From: CAVYXA01 sp963846775
Lineage (GTDB): Bacteria > Verrucomicrobiota > Verrucomicrobiia > Chthoniobacterales > UBA10450
Assembly (NCBI GenBank): GCA_963846775.1
Contig: CAWJXB010000006.1
Span: 1,798,001 to 1,862,000 of the forward strand
Reading direction: 5' to 3'
Length of the DNA: 64,000 nucleotides
Shown here: in pieces, positions 8,434 through 16,168 of the stretch
Position numbering within the stretch: position 1 is the first letter of the stretch
Layout of the letters: each line of letters starts with the position of its first letter
The notes under the pieces: generated by a model
The model's database searches: none
The model's input: only the letters and a program-made list of their open reading frames with translations
What the model was told of the DNA's origin: nothing
Made by a program: the position numbers and the translations under genes

Positions 8434-9591
8434 GTGGAAGTCGCCTCTCGACCCGTCGTCGCTAGTTATTGCGCGACATTTCTCAAGCCGGAAATGCTGC
8501 ATATTTATCGGCAGATCACCAGGCTCGAACGGGTGTGTCCGGTTCTAATTGCGCAGAAACGCGAGAACGCGACGCGCTTCCCCTTCGAGCCGGTCTGGAT
8601 CGCGCCGAAACGGCCGATACACGAATTGCGCCGGTTCTGGTTTCGCAAGGTGCGCGATAGGCCGTGGCAGATTTCGCGTTTGGAATTGGAAGTGCTGCTG
8701 CGGATCTTGCACCAAACCGAGGCCCGACTGCTGCACATTTATTTCGGCCATATCGCCGTGCATCTGCTCCCACTCATCCGCGAATGGCCGAAGCCGACCA
8801 TCGTTTCATTTCATGGCGCAGATGTTTTGGTGGACATGCAGAAACCGGCCTATCGAGAAGCCACGCGGCAAATGCTTGGAGCGGTAACGCTGGTTTTGGT
8901 TCGCTCGGAATCGTTGCGGCGCGCGATTGTCGATCTGGGCTGCGACGAAAGGAAGATCGCCATTCAGCGGACCGGAATTCCGCTGGACGAGTTCCCATTT
9001 CGCGAACGCACTTTTCCGGAAAACGGGGAATGGCGATTCATGCAAGCCGGTCGTTTGATCGAGAAAAAAGGCTTACCCGTCACGCTCCGCGCCTTCGCCA
9101 GTTTTCAGAGACAACACCCGGACGCGAAACTAACGATCGCCGGCGAGGGTCCGTTGCTGAACGATCTGCAAAACCTCGCCCGCGAGTTAAGGATCGACCA
9201 TCGCGTCTCGTTCATCGGCTTTGTCTCGCAGGAGGAACTGTGCGCTCTCTATTATCGATCGCACATTTTCCTGCATCCGAGCGAAACCGGGCGGGACGGA
9301 AATCAGGAGGGCGTTCCAAATTCAATGCTCGAAGCCATGGCGACCGGGCTGCCGGTTTTTGCCACGCGGCACGGCGGAATCCCCGAAGCCATTGAGAACG
9401 GCGTCAGCGGCACCCTGGTTCCAGAGCAGGACGTGAACGCGCTCTCAGGTGCGTTGCTCCAATCCGCGCAAAATCGACAATTGCTCCCACGGCTCGCGCG
9501 CAACGGCGCGGAAGCGGTTCGCGCGAAGTTCAATCTCGCCGCACAGGTTCGCCTTCTGGAGGAGATTTACCTGCGAACCATGGACCAATGA
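8434..9591 (+). CDS. Glycosyltransferase family 4 protein
   Basis: 385 residues if started at the GTG at 8434 (VEVASRPVVASYC); the open frame runs back to 8368 but its first 22 codons are palindromic-repeat DNA. GT-B fold. Seen: FHGADVL in the N-terminal half, then the nucleotide-sugar half with QAGRLIEKKGL, LTIAGEGPLL, VSFIGFVSQEEL, LHPSETGRDGNQEGVPNSMLEAMATGLPVFATRHGGIPE, the E-x7-E region typical of GT4 retaining enzymes. It probably transfers a sugar in surface polysaccharide or lipopolysaccharide synthesis; donor and acceptor cannot be read. It is followed by a repeat-filled gap and then an exported phosphodiester-glycosidase-like protein. Confidence 0.88.
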   Translation: MEVASRPVVASYCATFLKPEMLHIYRQITRLERVCPVLIAQKRENATRFPFEPVWIAPKRPIHELRRFWFRKVRDRPWQISRLELEVLLRILHQTEARLLHIYFGHIAVHLLPLIREWPKPTIVSFHGADVLVDMQKPAYREATRQMLGAVTLVLVRSESLRRAIVDLGCDERKIAIQRTGIPLDEFPFRERTFPENGEWRFMQAGRLIEKKGLPVTLRAFASFQRQHPDAKLTIAGEGPLLNDLQNLARELRIDHRVSFIGFVSQEELCALYYRSHIFLHPSETGRDGNQEGVPNSMLEAMATGLPVFATRHGGIPEAIENGVSGTLVPEQDVNALSGALLQSAQNRQLLPRLARNGAEAVRAKFNLAAQVRLLEEIYLRTMDQ

Positions 9592-9793
9592 CGGCTGTGT
9601 TAAAAACCCGGGCGCAGGGGGCACAGCCGTTTTGCCTTTGGGGCAGTGGGACATCTTGTCCGCGACAGGAGGGAGTCGCTGTGGCGAGCGCGCTGAGAAA
9701 GGAATCTCCGTCAGGCCAGACGCGCCGTTGCCCCACAGGAAAGATGCGTATGTCCCCGACCCGGCGCGCGCCTTCTGTTCAACAAACCCACCA
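9592..9793. other. Intergenic gap with degenerate inverted repeat
   Basis: About 200 bp without a credible gene. It holds the words TTTGGGGCAGTGGGACATCTTGTCC and, further on, TTGCCCCACAGGAAAGATG, which are partly inverted to each other, plus GTCGCTGTGGCGAGCGCGC. This looks like another decayed interspersed repeat. The open frame across it is a read-in from upstream of the next gene. Confidence 0.4.
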
Positions 9794-10603
9794 ATGAATT
9801 CTTTTCAGCTACTCGTTAAACTTGACCGGTTAAACCGGTCAAGTTTCCGGCTGGTGCTTGCTAGCCTCAGTGTGGTCTCGTTTTCGGCCGCGGCGCAGGC
9901 GGAGGAGTGGGTAGTTCATTCGGTCAACTCCGAGCCGGGCCACGGCGGGATTGAGCATCGGCACCTGGTCTTCAAAAACAGGAGCGCAGATGATCGCGCG
10001 ATTGTGGATCTTGCGGTTTTCTGGCCGACATCCTGCACGTTGCGTGTAATCGATAATCCTTCGGGGGCAACGCTGGCCGAGCTTGCACGCCGCGAGACAA
10101 TCCTTGCGGGCGTGAACGGCGGATATTTCGATATGGATTTTTCGCCAATCGGTTTGCGGATCATCAAGAGCAAAAGGATCGCGCCGTTACGGCGGGCGCC
10201 GTTGCTCACCGGCGTGCTCATCTCCACTTCGCGCCGCGTCCGAATCATGCGCCTGCGCGAGTTTCCCCCGCATCAGGGATTAGACGCTGCGGTTCAATGC
10301 GGCCCGTTCCTGATTGATGAAGGCGCGCCGGTGCGCGGGTTGGACGATTCGCGTTTTGCCCGGCGGACGTTTGCCGCAACTTTGTCCGACAATCGGGCGG
10401 CGCTGGGCATCTGTTCGGATGTTTCGCTGGCACAGTTGGCCGAGATTCTCGCCACCGCCACGCTCGATTTCCGAATCAGCCGTGCCCTAAACCTCGACGG
10501 CGGTTCTTCGACCGCGTTTTGGTTTGCGCGCAGCCATGACGGCGCGTTTTCTATTCCGGAACAAAAAGCGGTGCGCGATTTCGTGGCCATCTTTGGGAAA
10601 TGA
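9794..10603 (+). CDS. Exported phosphodiester glycosidase (NAGPA-like) domain protein
   Basis: 269 residues from the ATG at 9794, with a signal-peptide-like hydrophobic stretch (FRLVLASLSVVSFSAAAQA) at about 18-36. The remainder matches the phosphodiester glycosidase (NAGPA/DUF2233) domain: ILAGVNGGYFDMDFSPIGLRI near the middle and ALNLDGGSSTAFWF near the end are the conserved blocks. Members uncover sugar phosphodiesters or act in envelope polysaccharide turnover; the substrate here is unknown. Odd: the n-region of the signal peptide is encoded by a palindrome (9818-9846), so the true start could lie just downstream. The gene follows a GT4 glycosyltransferase on the same strand. Confidence 0.8.
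   Translation: MNSFQLLVKLDRLNRSSFRLVLASLSVVSFSAAAQAEEWVVHSVNSEPGHGGIEHRHLVFKNRSADDRAIVDLAVFWPTSCTLRVIDNPSGATLAELARRETILAGVNGGYFDMDFSPIGLRIIKSKRIAPLRRAPLLTGVLISTSRRVRIMRLREFPPHQGLDAAVQCGPFLIDEGAPVRGLDDSRFARRTFAATLSDNRAALGICSDVSLAQLAEILATATLDFRISRALNLDGGSSTAFWFARSHDGAFSIPEQKAVRDFVAIFGK
9818..9846. repeat. Palindrome in the signal-peptide codons
   Basis: AAACTTGACCGGTT followed by AAACCGGTCAAGTTT: two 14-base arms almost touching. It has the same CTTGAC...GTCAAG architecture as the palindrome in argS (2007-2029). It encodes VKLDRLNRSS. Confidence 0.75.
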
Positions 10604-10640
10604 AGTTTGCGATGGTGGCAGACTACCGCTACAGAACCGG

Positions 10641-11408
10641 ATGCGTTCGTTTGGCGGTTTTAGACTGGCCGACCGATTTTTTTACGGCGAGATCGCCGGC
10701 GAAATGGTGCAGGTGTTGGCTCATCCGTTTTGGATCGACATTCAACCAACCGGCGAGATCGTTAGGCTGGCGGACGTGGTTGTCGATGTTCCGGTCGCGC
10801 CGTGGAAGTTGATCGCTGTGGGGCTAAATTACACCGCCCACATCAGAGAAATGGCGCGGACACCGCTGGGGACGCCGTTGATTTGGTTCAAGGCGCCGAG
10901 CTCCATGCTCGCGCATACCGGCAACATCGAAATCGCGTTTCCCGATCATCAGACCGATTTTGAAATCGAACTCGCGATCGTGATCGGCCGGCGCGCGAAG
11001 AACGTGACGGCCAAGCAGGCGCGCGAAACGGTTTTTGGCTACAGCATCGGGCTCGACATTAGCGATCGCGATTTGCAGAGATCGGAAAAGCAATTTGGGC
11101 GCTGCAAATCATTCGACAGCTACACACCGATCGGGCCGTTCGTGTGTGCCGATGTCGATGTTCGAGATTTACCGATCGAGCTCCGACAGAACAGCGAATT
11201 GAAACAGAGCGCGCGCACGAGCCAGATGATCTACTCTCCGACCGAACTAGTTTCGTTCATCAGCCGCGGAATGACCCTTTTCCCCGGCGATGTCATTTTG
11301 ACTGGAACACCATCGGGGGTTGGACCGATTCGGGCCGGGGACGAACTGGAGGCGCGAATTGGGGATTGGCCGGCGCTGAGGGTGAGTGTAAAAAACGCGA
11401 CGGTTTAA
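10641..11408 (+). CDS. Fumarylacetoacetate hydrolase (FAH) family protein
   Basis: 255 residues. Seen: AVGLNYTAHIREM, PLIWFKAPSSMLAHTG, the metal-binding acidic set in DFEIELAIVIGRRAKNV, FGYSIGLDISDRDLQ and the C-terminal LTGTPSGVGPI. These are conserved in the FAH/2-hydroxyhepta-2,4-diene-1,7-dioate isomerase group, which act on C-C bonds of oxo-acids using a divalent metal. The ATG at 10641 is chosen; upstream in-frame codons overlap the previous gene and a half repeat. The pathway cannot be told from context; annotated relatives include acylpyruvases and catechol-degradation enzymes. Confidence 0.85.
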   Translation: MRSFGGFRLADRFFYGEIAGEMVQVLAHPFWIDIQPTGEIVRLADVVVDVPVAPWKLIAVGLNYTAHIREMARTPLGTPLIWFKAPSSMLAHTGNIEIAFPDHQTDFEIELAIVIGRRAKNVTAKQARETVFGYSIGLDISDRDLQRSEKQFGRCKSFDSYTPIGPFVCADVDVRDLPIELRQNSELKQSARTSQMIYSPTELVSFISRGMTLFPGDVILTGTPSGVGPIRAGDELEARIGDWPALRVSVKNATV

Positions 11409-11593
11409 GAAACCGGCCGGCGGATTTATTTGTATTCGTCGTAAAAACAATAAACGCTGTCGGGGTCGCAATGTCGAACTGGCAAGCCAGGCAAAAAAAG
11501 ATAAAAAGTTTTGCTCGACTTTCGGCCCGCTCATTTGGGATAACAGCTTCGAAATAAAAGAAAAGAGCTGGTAATACCATCTTTGTCTCACTT

Positions 11594-12598
11594 ATGAAAA
11601 CATCGCTAATCATTTGTCTCTGCACCCTCGCCTTTACGTTCGCCTCGTTAGGCCAAAACCCGCCACCTGCGGCCACAGGCGCACCGCAGCAAGCGGTCAC
11701 GCCCGCTCAGCCGCCCATGCCTGGGCAGCCTGGCATGCCAGCACAGCCACCAGCTGCCGGGATGTCGCCCGGGACCGCGCCTGCTATGTCGCCAGGCGTA
11801 CCGGGGACGTCGCCATTGGGTGCGATGCCATCTCCGGGTCAGAGTGTTGCGGTGACACTCAGCCCTTCACCGGCCGCTACGGCTGAGGCGTCGGCAACGC
11901 CATCCGGGCATTTGTACGAAACGAAGGTGACGGGCAACTACGTCATCGACAAGTTCAACCAAGGCGGCCCGATCATGTGGCCGATCCTGATTGTGTCCAT
12001 CGTTGCGCTTACGGTGGTGATCGAGCGCATCTTTTGGTGGATGGGCCGGTGGTTCCGACGTGATCCGAAACGGATCGAGAAAGTTTTCACCGCGGTTGAG
12101 AACAACGACATCGCCGAAGCTTCGCGGCTTTCGCGTGGCTCCCGCGACCCGGTCCTGCGCATGTTGTGGAACGGACTGAATCATCAGCACGCTTCGTTGC
12201 AAGGCGCTCTGCAAGTCTCGGCCGGCATCGAGATCAAGCGCGCGGGACGTTTCCTTGTGGTCATGGACACTTTGGTTACGCTGGCGCCGTTGCTCGGTCT
12301 CCTCGGAACCGTCACCGGATTGATCCGGGCGTTTGGCGCTCTCGGAAACGAGGAAATCGCCGTGGTCGCGGTGACGGGCGGTATCGCGGAGGCGCTGATC
12401 GCGACTGCATGCGGCTTGGGCATCGCGATCTTCGCGCTGATTCCGTTTAATTTTTTCACTTCCCGCGTGTCTAACTTGGAGTTCGAGCTGCAAACCGCAG
12501 CGACGAATTTGGAAGTTATGTTGGGATCACACTCTGCCGCGCGCGAAATGGACGTTACCAGCGGAGCAGCCCCTTCAGGAAAAGGTTCATCGATCTAA
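11594..12598 (+). CDS. exbB: MotA/TolQ/ExbB proton channel family protein
   Basis: 334 residues, longer than minimal ExbB because of an exported N-terminal extension: a signal-like segment (MKTSLIICLCTLAFTFASLGQ) and then roughly 85 residues very rich in Pro, Gly, Ala and Met. Three membrane segments follow: one near 125-148 (IMWPILIVSIVALTVVIERIFWW) and two near 225-290 with LLGLLGTVTGLIRAFGAL, the channel signature. It forms the proton-driven stator that powers TonB at the inner membrane. The extension resembles those of Pseudomonas-type ExbB. First gene of an ExbB-ExbD-TonB-ExbD set with gaps of 2-8 bp. The extension contains PPP, a possible EF-P client. Confidence 0.9.
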   Translation: MKTSLIICLCTLAFTFASLGQNPPPAATGAPQQAVTPAQPPMPGQPGMPAQPPAAGMSPGTAPAMSPGVPGTSPLGAMPSPGQSVAVTLSPSPAATAEASATPSGHLYETKVTGNYVIDKFNQGGPIMWPILIVSIVALTVVIERIFWWMGRWFRRDPKRIEKVFTAVENNDIAEASRLSRGSRDPVLRMLWNGLNHQHASLQGALQVSAGIEIKRAGRFLVVMDTLVTLAPLLGLLGTVTGLIRAFGALGNEEIAVVAVTGGIAEALIATACGLGIAIFALIPFNFFTSRVSNLEFELQTAATNLEVMLGSHSAAREMDVTSGAAPSGKGSSI

Positions 12599-12604
12599 AG
12601 ACTC

Positions 12605-13039
12605 ATGCGTGTCTCGTCGCCAATACCGCACAAGAAAGGACGGATCGAGATCATTCCGTTGATCGATATCATGTTCTTTCTGCTCGCCAGCTTCATGATG
12701 GTGAGTCTGAGCCAGGTTCACATGAAAGGCATGAAGGTCAATCTGCCCACTGGTCATTCCGGCGAAACGCAATCGAAAGAGAATTACATTAGTTGTTCGG
12801 TCGATAAAGATGGCAACTTCTATTTCGACAAGAACGAACTCACCTACGATCAAATGTTCCAGCGCTTGCAGCAGGTGCATCAGGCCGATCCCGATGCGAA
12901 GGTGTTCGTTCGTGGCGATGCCGATACCGTTCACGGCAACATCATCCGGTTGCTCGATCTTCTACGCTCGGCTGGATTCCTGAAAATTTCGTTCGAGATC
13001 AAGAGCGAGGCGTTGAAAGGTTTACCCGGGCCGACCTAG
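12605..13039 (+). CDS. exbD: ExbD/TolR biopolymer transport protein (copy 1)
   Basis: 144 residues: a short cytoplasmic start, one membrane segment carrying the essential aspartate in IIPLIDIMFFLLASFMM, and a periplasmic domain with VFVRGDADTVHGNIIRLLD. It pairs with ExbB as the proton-conducting stator. It starts 6 bp after exbB. A second ExbD at 13692 shares the membrane segment almost word for word (PLIDIMFFLLASFMMVSLSQ), showing duplication within the locus. Confidence 0.92.
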   Translation: MRVSSPIPHKKGRIEIIPLIDIMFFLLASFMMVSLSQVHMKGMKVNLPTGHSGETQSKENYISCSVDKDGNFYFDKNELTYDQMFQRLQQVHQADPDAKVFVRGDADTVHGNIIRLLDLLRSAGFLKISFEIKSEALKGLPGPT

Positions 13040-13047
13040 TTACAGCC

Positions 13048-13689
13048 ATGGCAGAAACCGCACGATTCCAATCGGCCAAACTGGTGCTATATCGGCCTGC
13101 GCCGCGGTGGCATGTCTGGGCGGCTCTAGGCGCTGCCGTCCTGATCCACCTCACTGCGGTCGCAGTTGCCCAAAGGCATGAACCGCCCCCTATGGATCTC
13201 TCACAGATTCCCGTGGCGTCGGTTGAGGCGACGTTGGAACCAACGCAGGAGCCGACGCCGCCACCGGAAGAGATTGTCGCCCCCACTCCGCCGCCAGAAC
13301 CGGAGGAAGTGCAGCCGGAGTTTCATGAAGAAACCACGCCGCCTCCGCGCGTGCCGCATCCAGTAAAGGTCGCCCCAATCAAAGCGGCGACTCAGGGTCG
13401 TGTGGGTCCGATGTCGATCTCGAGCGCGAAAGCACTGGCTACATACGCACCGAAGCCAGCTTATCCCTACGAAGCCCGTTCGCGTCGAGTCACGGGGAGC
13501 GGAGTTTGCGTCGTCTCGGTCGATACCGCCAGTGGTCGGGTGACCGATGCCAACATGGCCCAGAGCATTGGCAGTTCCATTTTGGATAACGCTGCGGTTA
13601 GCGCATTTAAGAACTGGCGCTTCAAACCTGGAACCGTTTCCAAGGTTCGAATCCCAATCACGTTTACTCTAACCGGCGCCTCTTATTAG
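13048..13689 (+). CDS. tonB: TonB-family energy transducer (copy 1)
   Basis: 213 residues: a cytoplasmic start, one membrane anchor (WAALGAAVLIHLTAVAVA, about 31-48), a proline/glutamate-rich spacer (about 65-110; EPTPPPEE, PTPPPEPEE) and a TonB C-terminal domain with PKPAYPYEARSRRVTGSGV and AFKNWRFKPG. It passes proton-motive energy to outer-membrane receptors. It lies between the two exbD genes, 8 bp after the first and 2 bp before the second. No TonB-dependent receptor is present in the window. Confidence 0.9.
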   Translation: MAETARFQSAKLVLYRPAPRWHVWAALGAAVLIHLTAVAVAQRHEPPPMDLSQIPVASVEATLEPTQEPTPPPEEIVAPTPPPEPEEVQPEFHEETTPPPRVPHPVKVAPIKAATQGRVGPMSISSAKALATYAPKPAYPYEARSRRVTGSGVCVVSVDTASGRVTDANMAQSIGSSILDNAAVSAFKNWRFKPGTVSKVRIPITFTLTGASY

Positions 13690-13691
13690 TT

Positions 13692-14162
13692 ATGAGACTG
13701 CCTTCACCGATCCGTCATCGACACGCGCGAATCGAGATAATTCCGTTGATCGACATCATGTTCTTTCTACTCGCCAGTTTCATGATGGTGAGCCTCAGCC
13801 AGACCCATATGAAAGGGATTCGGGTCAATCTACCATCGCAAAGTCTCCCGCCTCCGAGCCAGAAAAAGGATTATGTTTCCATTCAGGTGCGCGAGGGGAA
13901 CGCCATCTATGCCGATGGCCAATATGTAAATCCTGATGATCTGCAGGGCCTGTTATACCGGCTGCATCAAACCAATCCAGACATCAAAGTTTCCATTAGC
14001 GCGGAGATGCTGGCTTTACATGGCGACGTAATCCGAGTGCTCGACGAGGTTCGTGCCGTCGGGATTCAGAAAGTCGGCTATCAAATCCGGGCCGCGCAAC
14101 CGCCGGGGAGTCCGCGCGCTCCCCCGGGTGGAGCTCCACCACCCCCGCCACCACATCCTTAA
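13692..14162 (+). CDS. exbD: ExbD/TolR biopolymer transport protein (copy 2)
   Basis: 156 residues, paralogous to the protein at 12605. It keeps the stator aspartate in PLIDIMFFLLASFMM but has a different periplasmic part (VREGNAIYADGQYVNPDDL) and a short proline-rich tail ending in a run of prolines. It follows tonB copy 1 with a 2-bp gap, so the four genes are almost certainly one transcript. The two ExbD proteins may form mixed stators, or each may pair with one of the two TonB proteins (inference). Confidence 0.9.
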   Translation: MRLPSPIRHRHARIEIIPLIDIMFFLLASFMMVSLSQTHMKGIRVNLPSQSLPPPSQKKDYVSIQVREGNAIYADGQYVNPDDLQGLLYRLHQTNPDIKVSISAEMLALHGDVIRVLDEVRAVGIQKVGYQIRAAQPPGSPRAPPGGAPPPPPPHP

Positions 14163-14318
14163 AGGCCCACAAACCGAGGATCTGACGGAACGTCCATCGA
14201 CAGGCTTAGGGGAACCTGCCGGGCCCGCTGCGTAGGCGAAGCTGACAACGTTCTGTGTGGCTTCGTCGTAACCTTAATATTCGCCGCTCAGGATTGTTTC
14301 TCTTCATGAGGACCAATC

Positions 14319-14918
14319 ATGAGCAATTCTATTCTGAATCGACCCGCGCGAAAGCACGGAATCGGCATTGCGATGATCACCGCGCTTGCGATTCATCTGT
14401 CCGCCGTTGCTATTGCATCTTTCAGGCATGAACCAGCGACACTCATGAAACGGCCCCAACCCGTGGTAATCGGGATCGATGATCCTGACCTCGACAACGC
14501 GCCGCCACCGGCGGAAAGTCAGGTAGCGCCTGAAACCCAAAAACAACCTGCTGAGTTCGGTGAGACGCCATCCCCGGCCACTATGCCGCTGCGCAAGCCT
14601 GCGCCGATTCGGCCGCGCCACATCCCCGCCGACGCGAATTCCAGCGCCGGCAATCTTAAAGCGCTGGCGATCAGAGCGCCGCGACCGGCCTACCCTTACG
14701 AGGCGCGACAACACGGCCTGACAGGCAGCGGCGTGGTCATTGTGACTGTCGACCCTGGCTCGGGAGCAGTTGTCGATGCCGAGGTCGAGCAAAGCACTGG
14801 CAGCCCAATCCTCGATTCTGCCGCGCTCAGCGCTTTCCGACAGTGGCGGTTCAAACCCGGCGCGACGGTGAAAATCCGAATCCCAATTACTTTTTCACTT
14901 CTGGGCGTTCGGTTTTGA
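14319..14918 (+). CDS. tonB: TonB-family energy transducer (copy 2)
   Basis: 199 residues: one membrane anchor near the start (IGIAMITALAIHLSAVAIASF), a moderately proline-rich spacer and a TonB C-terminal domain (RPAYPYEARQHGLTGSGVVIVTV, AFRQWRFKPGATVKIRIPITF) clearly homologous to the first copy. A GAGG ribosome site precedes the ATG. It is separated from exbD copy 2 by 156 bp that hold a degenerate AGGGGAACCTG/AGGCGAAGCTGAC repeat, so it may have its own promoter. Its 3' end overlaps the convergent rdgB gene by 32 bp. Confidence 0.88.
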   Translation: MSNSILNRPARKHGIGIAMITALAIHLSAVAIASFRHEPATLMKRPQPVVIGIDDPDLDNAPPPAESQVAPETQKQPAEFGETPSPATMPLRKPAPIRPRHIPADANSSAGNLKALAIRAPRPAYPYEARQHGLTGSGVVIVTVDPGSGAVVDAEVEQSTGSPILDSAALSAFRQWRFKPGATVKIRIPITFSLLGVRF

Positions 14919-15507
14919 GAAACTGGTGCAACTGCTGGACTGCTTGGGCACGGTGGCTGATGCGGTTCTTCATCTCGGCCAACATTTGGGCAAATGTCAG
15001 CTCGAACCCGTCAGGCTGAAAGACCGGATCATAACCGAAACCGCCATGCCCTCGCGGAACATCGACAATTTTTCCCGGCACGACTCCAGTAAAAATGCCT
15101 AACAATTTACCGCCGCGAGCGAGAGCGATTGAGCACCGGAACCGGGCCGATCGAGCGTCTGCCGCAACATGGCGTGCCCTGAGTTCATGCAACAACTTCT
15201 CGATGTTCTGCTGGTCGGTCGCATCTTCACCGGCGTATCGCGCGGAGTAGATGCCCGGCTCGCCATCCAGGGCATCGACTTCCAAACCTGAATCGTCGGC
15301 AATGATGGGCCCGCTCAGGCACAGCGAAAGGCCAAGCGCTTTCAGGGTGGCGTTCTCTTCGAACGTGATGCCCGTCTCGGGCGGCAGCGAAATTTGCGGA
15401 TATGCCGAGAGATCGCTGACGGCGAATCGCCGAGCGACAAGCTCCTGAAATTCTCGCGTCTTATGCGGGTTACGCGTAGCCAGGATGATGCGCGGCAAGT
15501 TCCCCAT
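14887..15507 (-). CDS. rdgB: XTP/dITP diphosphatase (RdgB/HAM1 family)
   Basis: 206 residues. Cleans the nucleotide pool by hydrolysing XTP, dITP and ITP to monophosphates. Seen: LATRNPHKTREFQEL at the N-terminus, FEENATLKA, the catalytic DDSGLEVDAL and SARYAG, GHGGFGYDPVFQP and the terminal KNRISHRAQA block, all diagnostic. The last 32 bp overlap tonB copy 2 tail-to-tail. It lies 26 bp downstream of the cobalamin adenosyltransferase gene on the same strand, probably co-transcribed. Confidence 0.95.
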   Translation of the reverse strand: MGNLPRIILATRNPHKTREFQELVARRFAVSDLSAYPQISLPPETGITFEENATLKALGLSLCLSGPIIADDSGLEVDALDGEPGIYSARYAGEDATDQQNIEKLLHELRARHVAADARSARFRCSIALARGGKLLGIFTGVVPGKIVDVPRGHGGFGYDPVFQPDGFELTFAQMLAEMKNRISHRAQAVQQLHQFLKTERPEVKK

Positions 15508-15533
15508 CGGTCATACGAAATCCGGCTGGGCCA

Positions 15534-16070
15534 CTACGAGCGATTCTTCTCGGCATAACGCGCCAGGACCCAGCAGAAATCCGAAAGCCGATTCAGGTAG
15601 CGCACAATCTCGGCATTGAAATCCTTTTCCAGGGTCATCAATCCCGTCGCTTGCCGTTCCGCCCGGCGGCAGATAGTTCTCGCGAAATCGAGAGCGGCCG
15701 AGAGCTGCGTCGTGCCCGGTATTACCCAATCTTTCGGATACAGCGATTTATCCTTTTCCAGATCGACAATCACCGCAGTGACACGCTCGACCATCTCACT
15801 GGTCGTGAGAGAAAATCCGTTTTTCAGATAGCGTTGCCGATCCTGGGGATCGGTCGCGAGCTCGCCCATCACCACAATCAAATCTTTTTGCGCGGCCAGA
15901 ATTTGCTCCGAAACAAATTTGTCGTTGGCAACAGATCGTGCGAGACCGAACGCCGCATTCAATTCATCGACGCTGCCATACGCTTCCACGCGCGGATGTG
16001 TCTTCAGCACACGCCGCCCATACATGAGCGAAGTCTCTCCCTGATCGCCCGTCTTGGTTACAATCGACAT
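15534..16070 (-). CDS. Cob(I)alamin adenosyltransferase, PduO type
   Basis: 178 residues. Transfers the adenosyl group of ATP to cob(I)alamin to make coenzyme B12. Seen: the N-terminal TKTGDQGETSLMYGRRV, the helix motif RVEAYGSVDELNAAFGLARS and later PGTTQLSAALDFARTICRRAERQ and RYLNRLSDFCWVLAR, all characteristic of PduO-type ATRs. Followed by rdgB after 26 bp; the 98-bp gap to rpoC upstream holds an inverted repeat. No B12-dependent mutase or B12 synthesis gene is in the window, so the user of the cofactor is elsewhere. Confidence 0.95.
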   Translation of the reverse strand: MSIVTKTGDQGETSLMYGRRVLKTHPRVEAYGSVDELNAAFGLARSVANDKFVSEQILAAQKDLIVVMGELATDPQDRQRYLKNGFSLTTSEMVERVTAVIVDLEKDKSLYPKDWVIPGTTQLSAALDFARTICRRAERQATGLMTLEKDFNAEIVRYLNRLSDFCWVLARYAEKNRS

Positions 16071-16084
16071 CAGCCGATGAAGTA

Positions 16085-16160
16085 ATGAAGTGATCGAGCA
16101 GTGGAGTGATGGAAAAACGAGCGACCCATTACTCCAAAACTCCTTTCCTCCATAACTCCC
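16085..16160. repeat. Imperfect inverted repeat behind rpoC
   Basis: The 98-bp gap between rpoC and the adenosyltransferase gene contains GTGGAGTGATGG and, mirrored, CCATTACTCC plus CTCCATAACTCCC. The arms can form an imperfect stem on the rpoC transcript. No clear T-run is visible, so a terminator role is only possible. Confidence 0.45.
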
Positions 16161-16168
16161 GACTCCGC

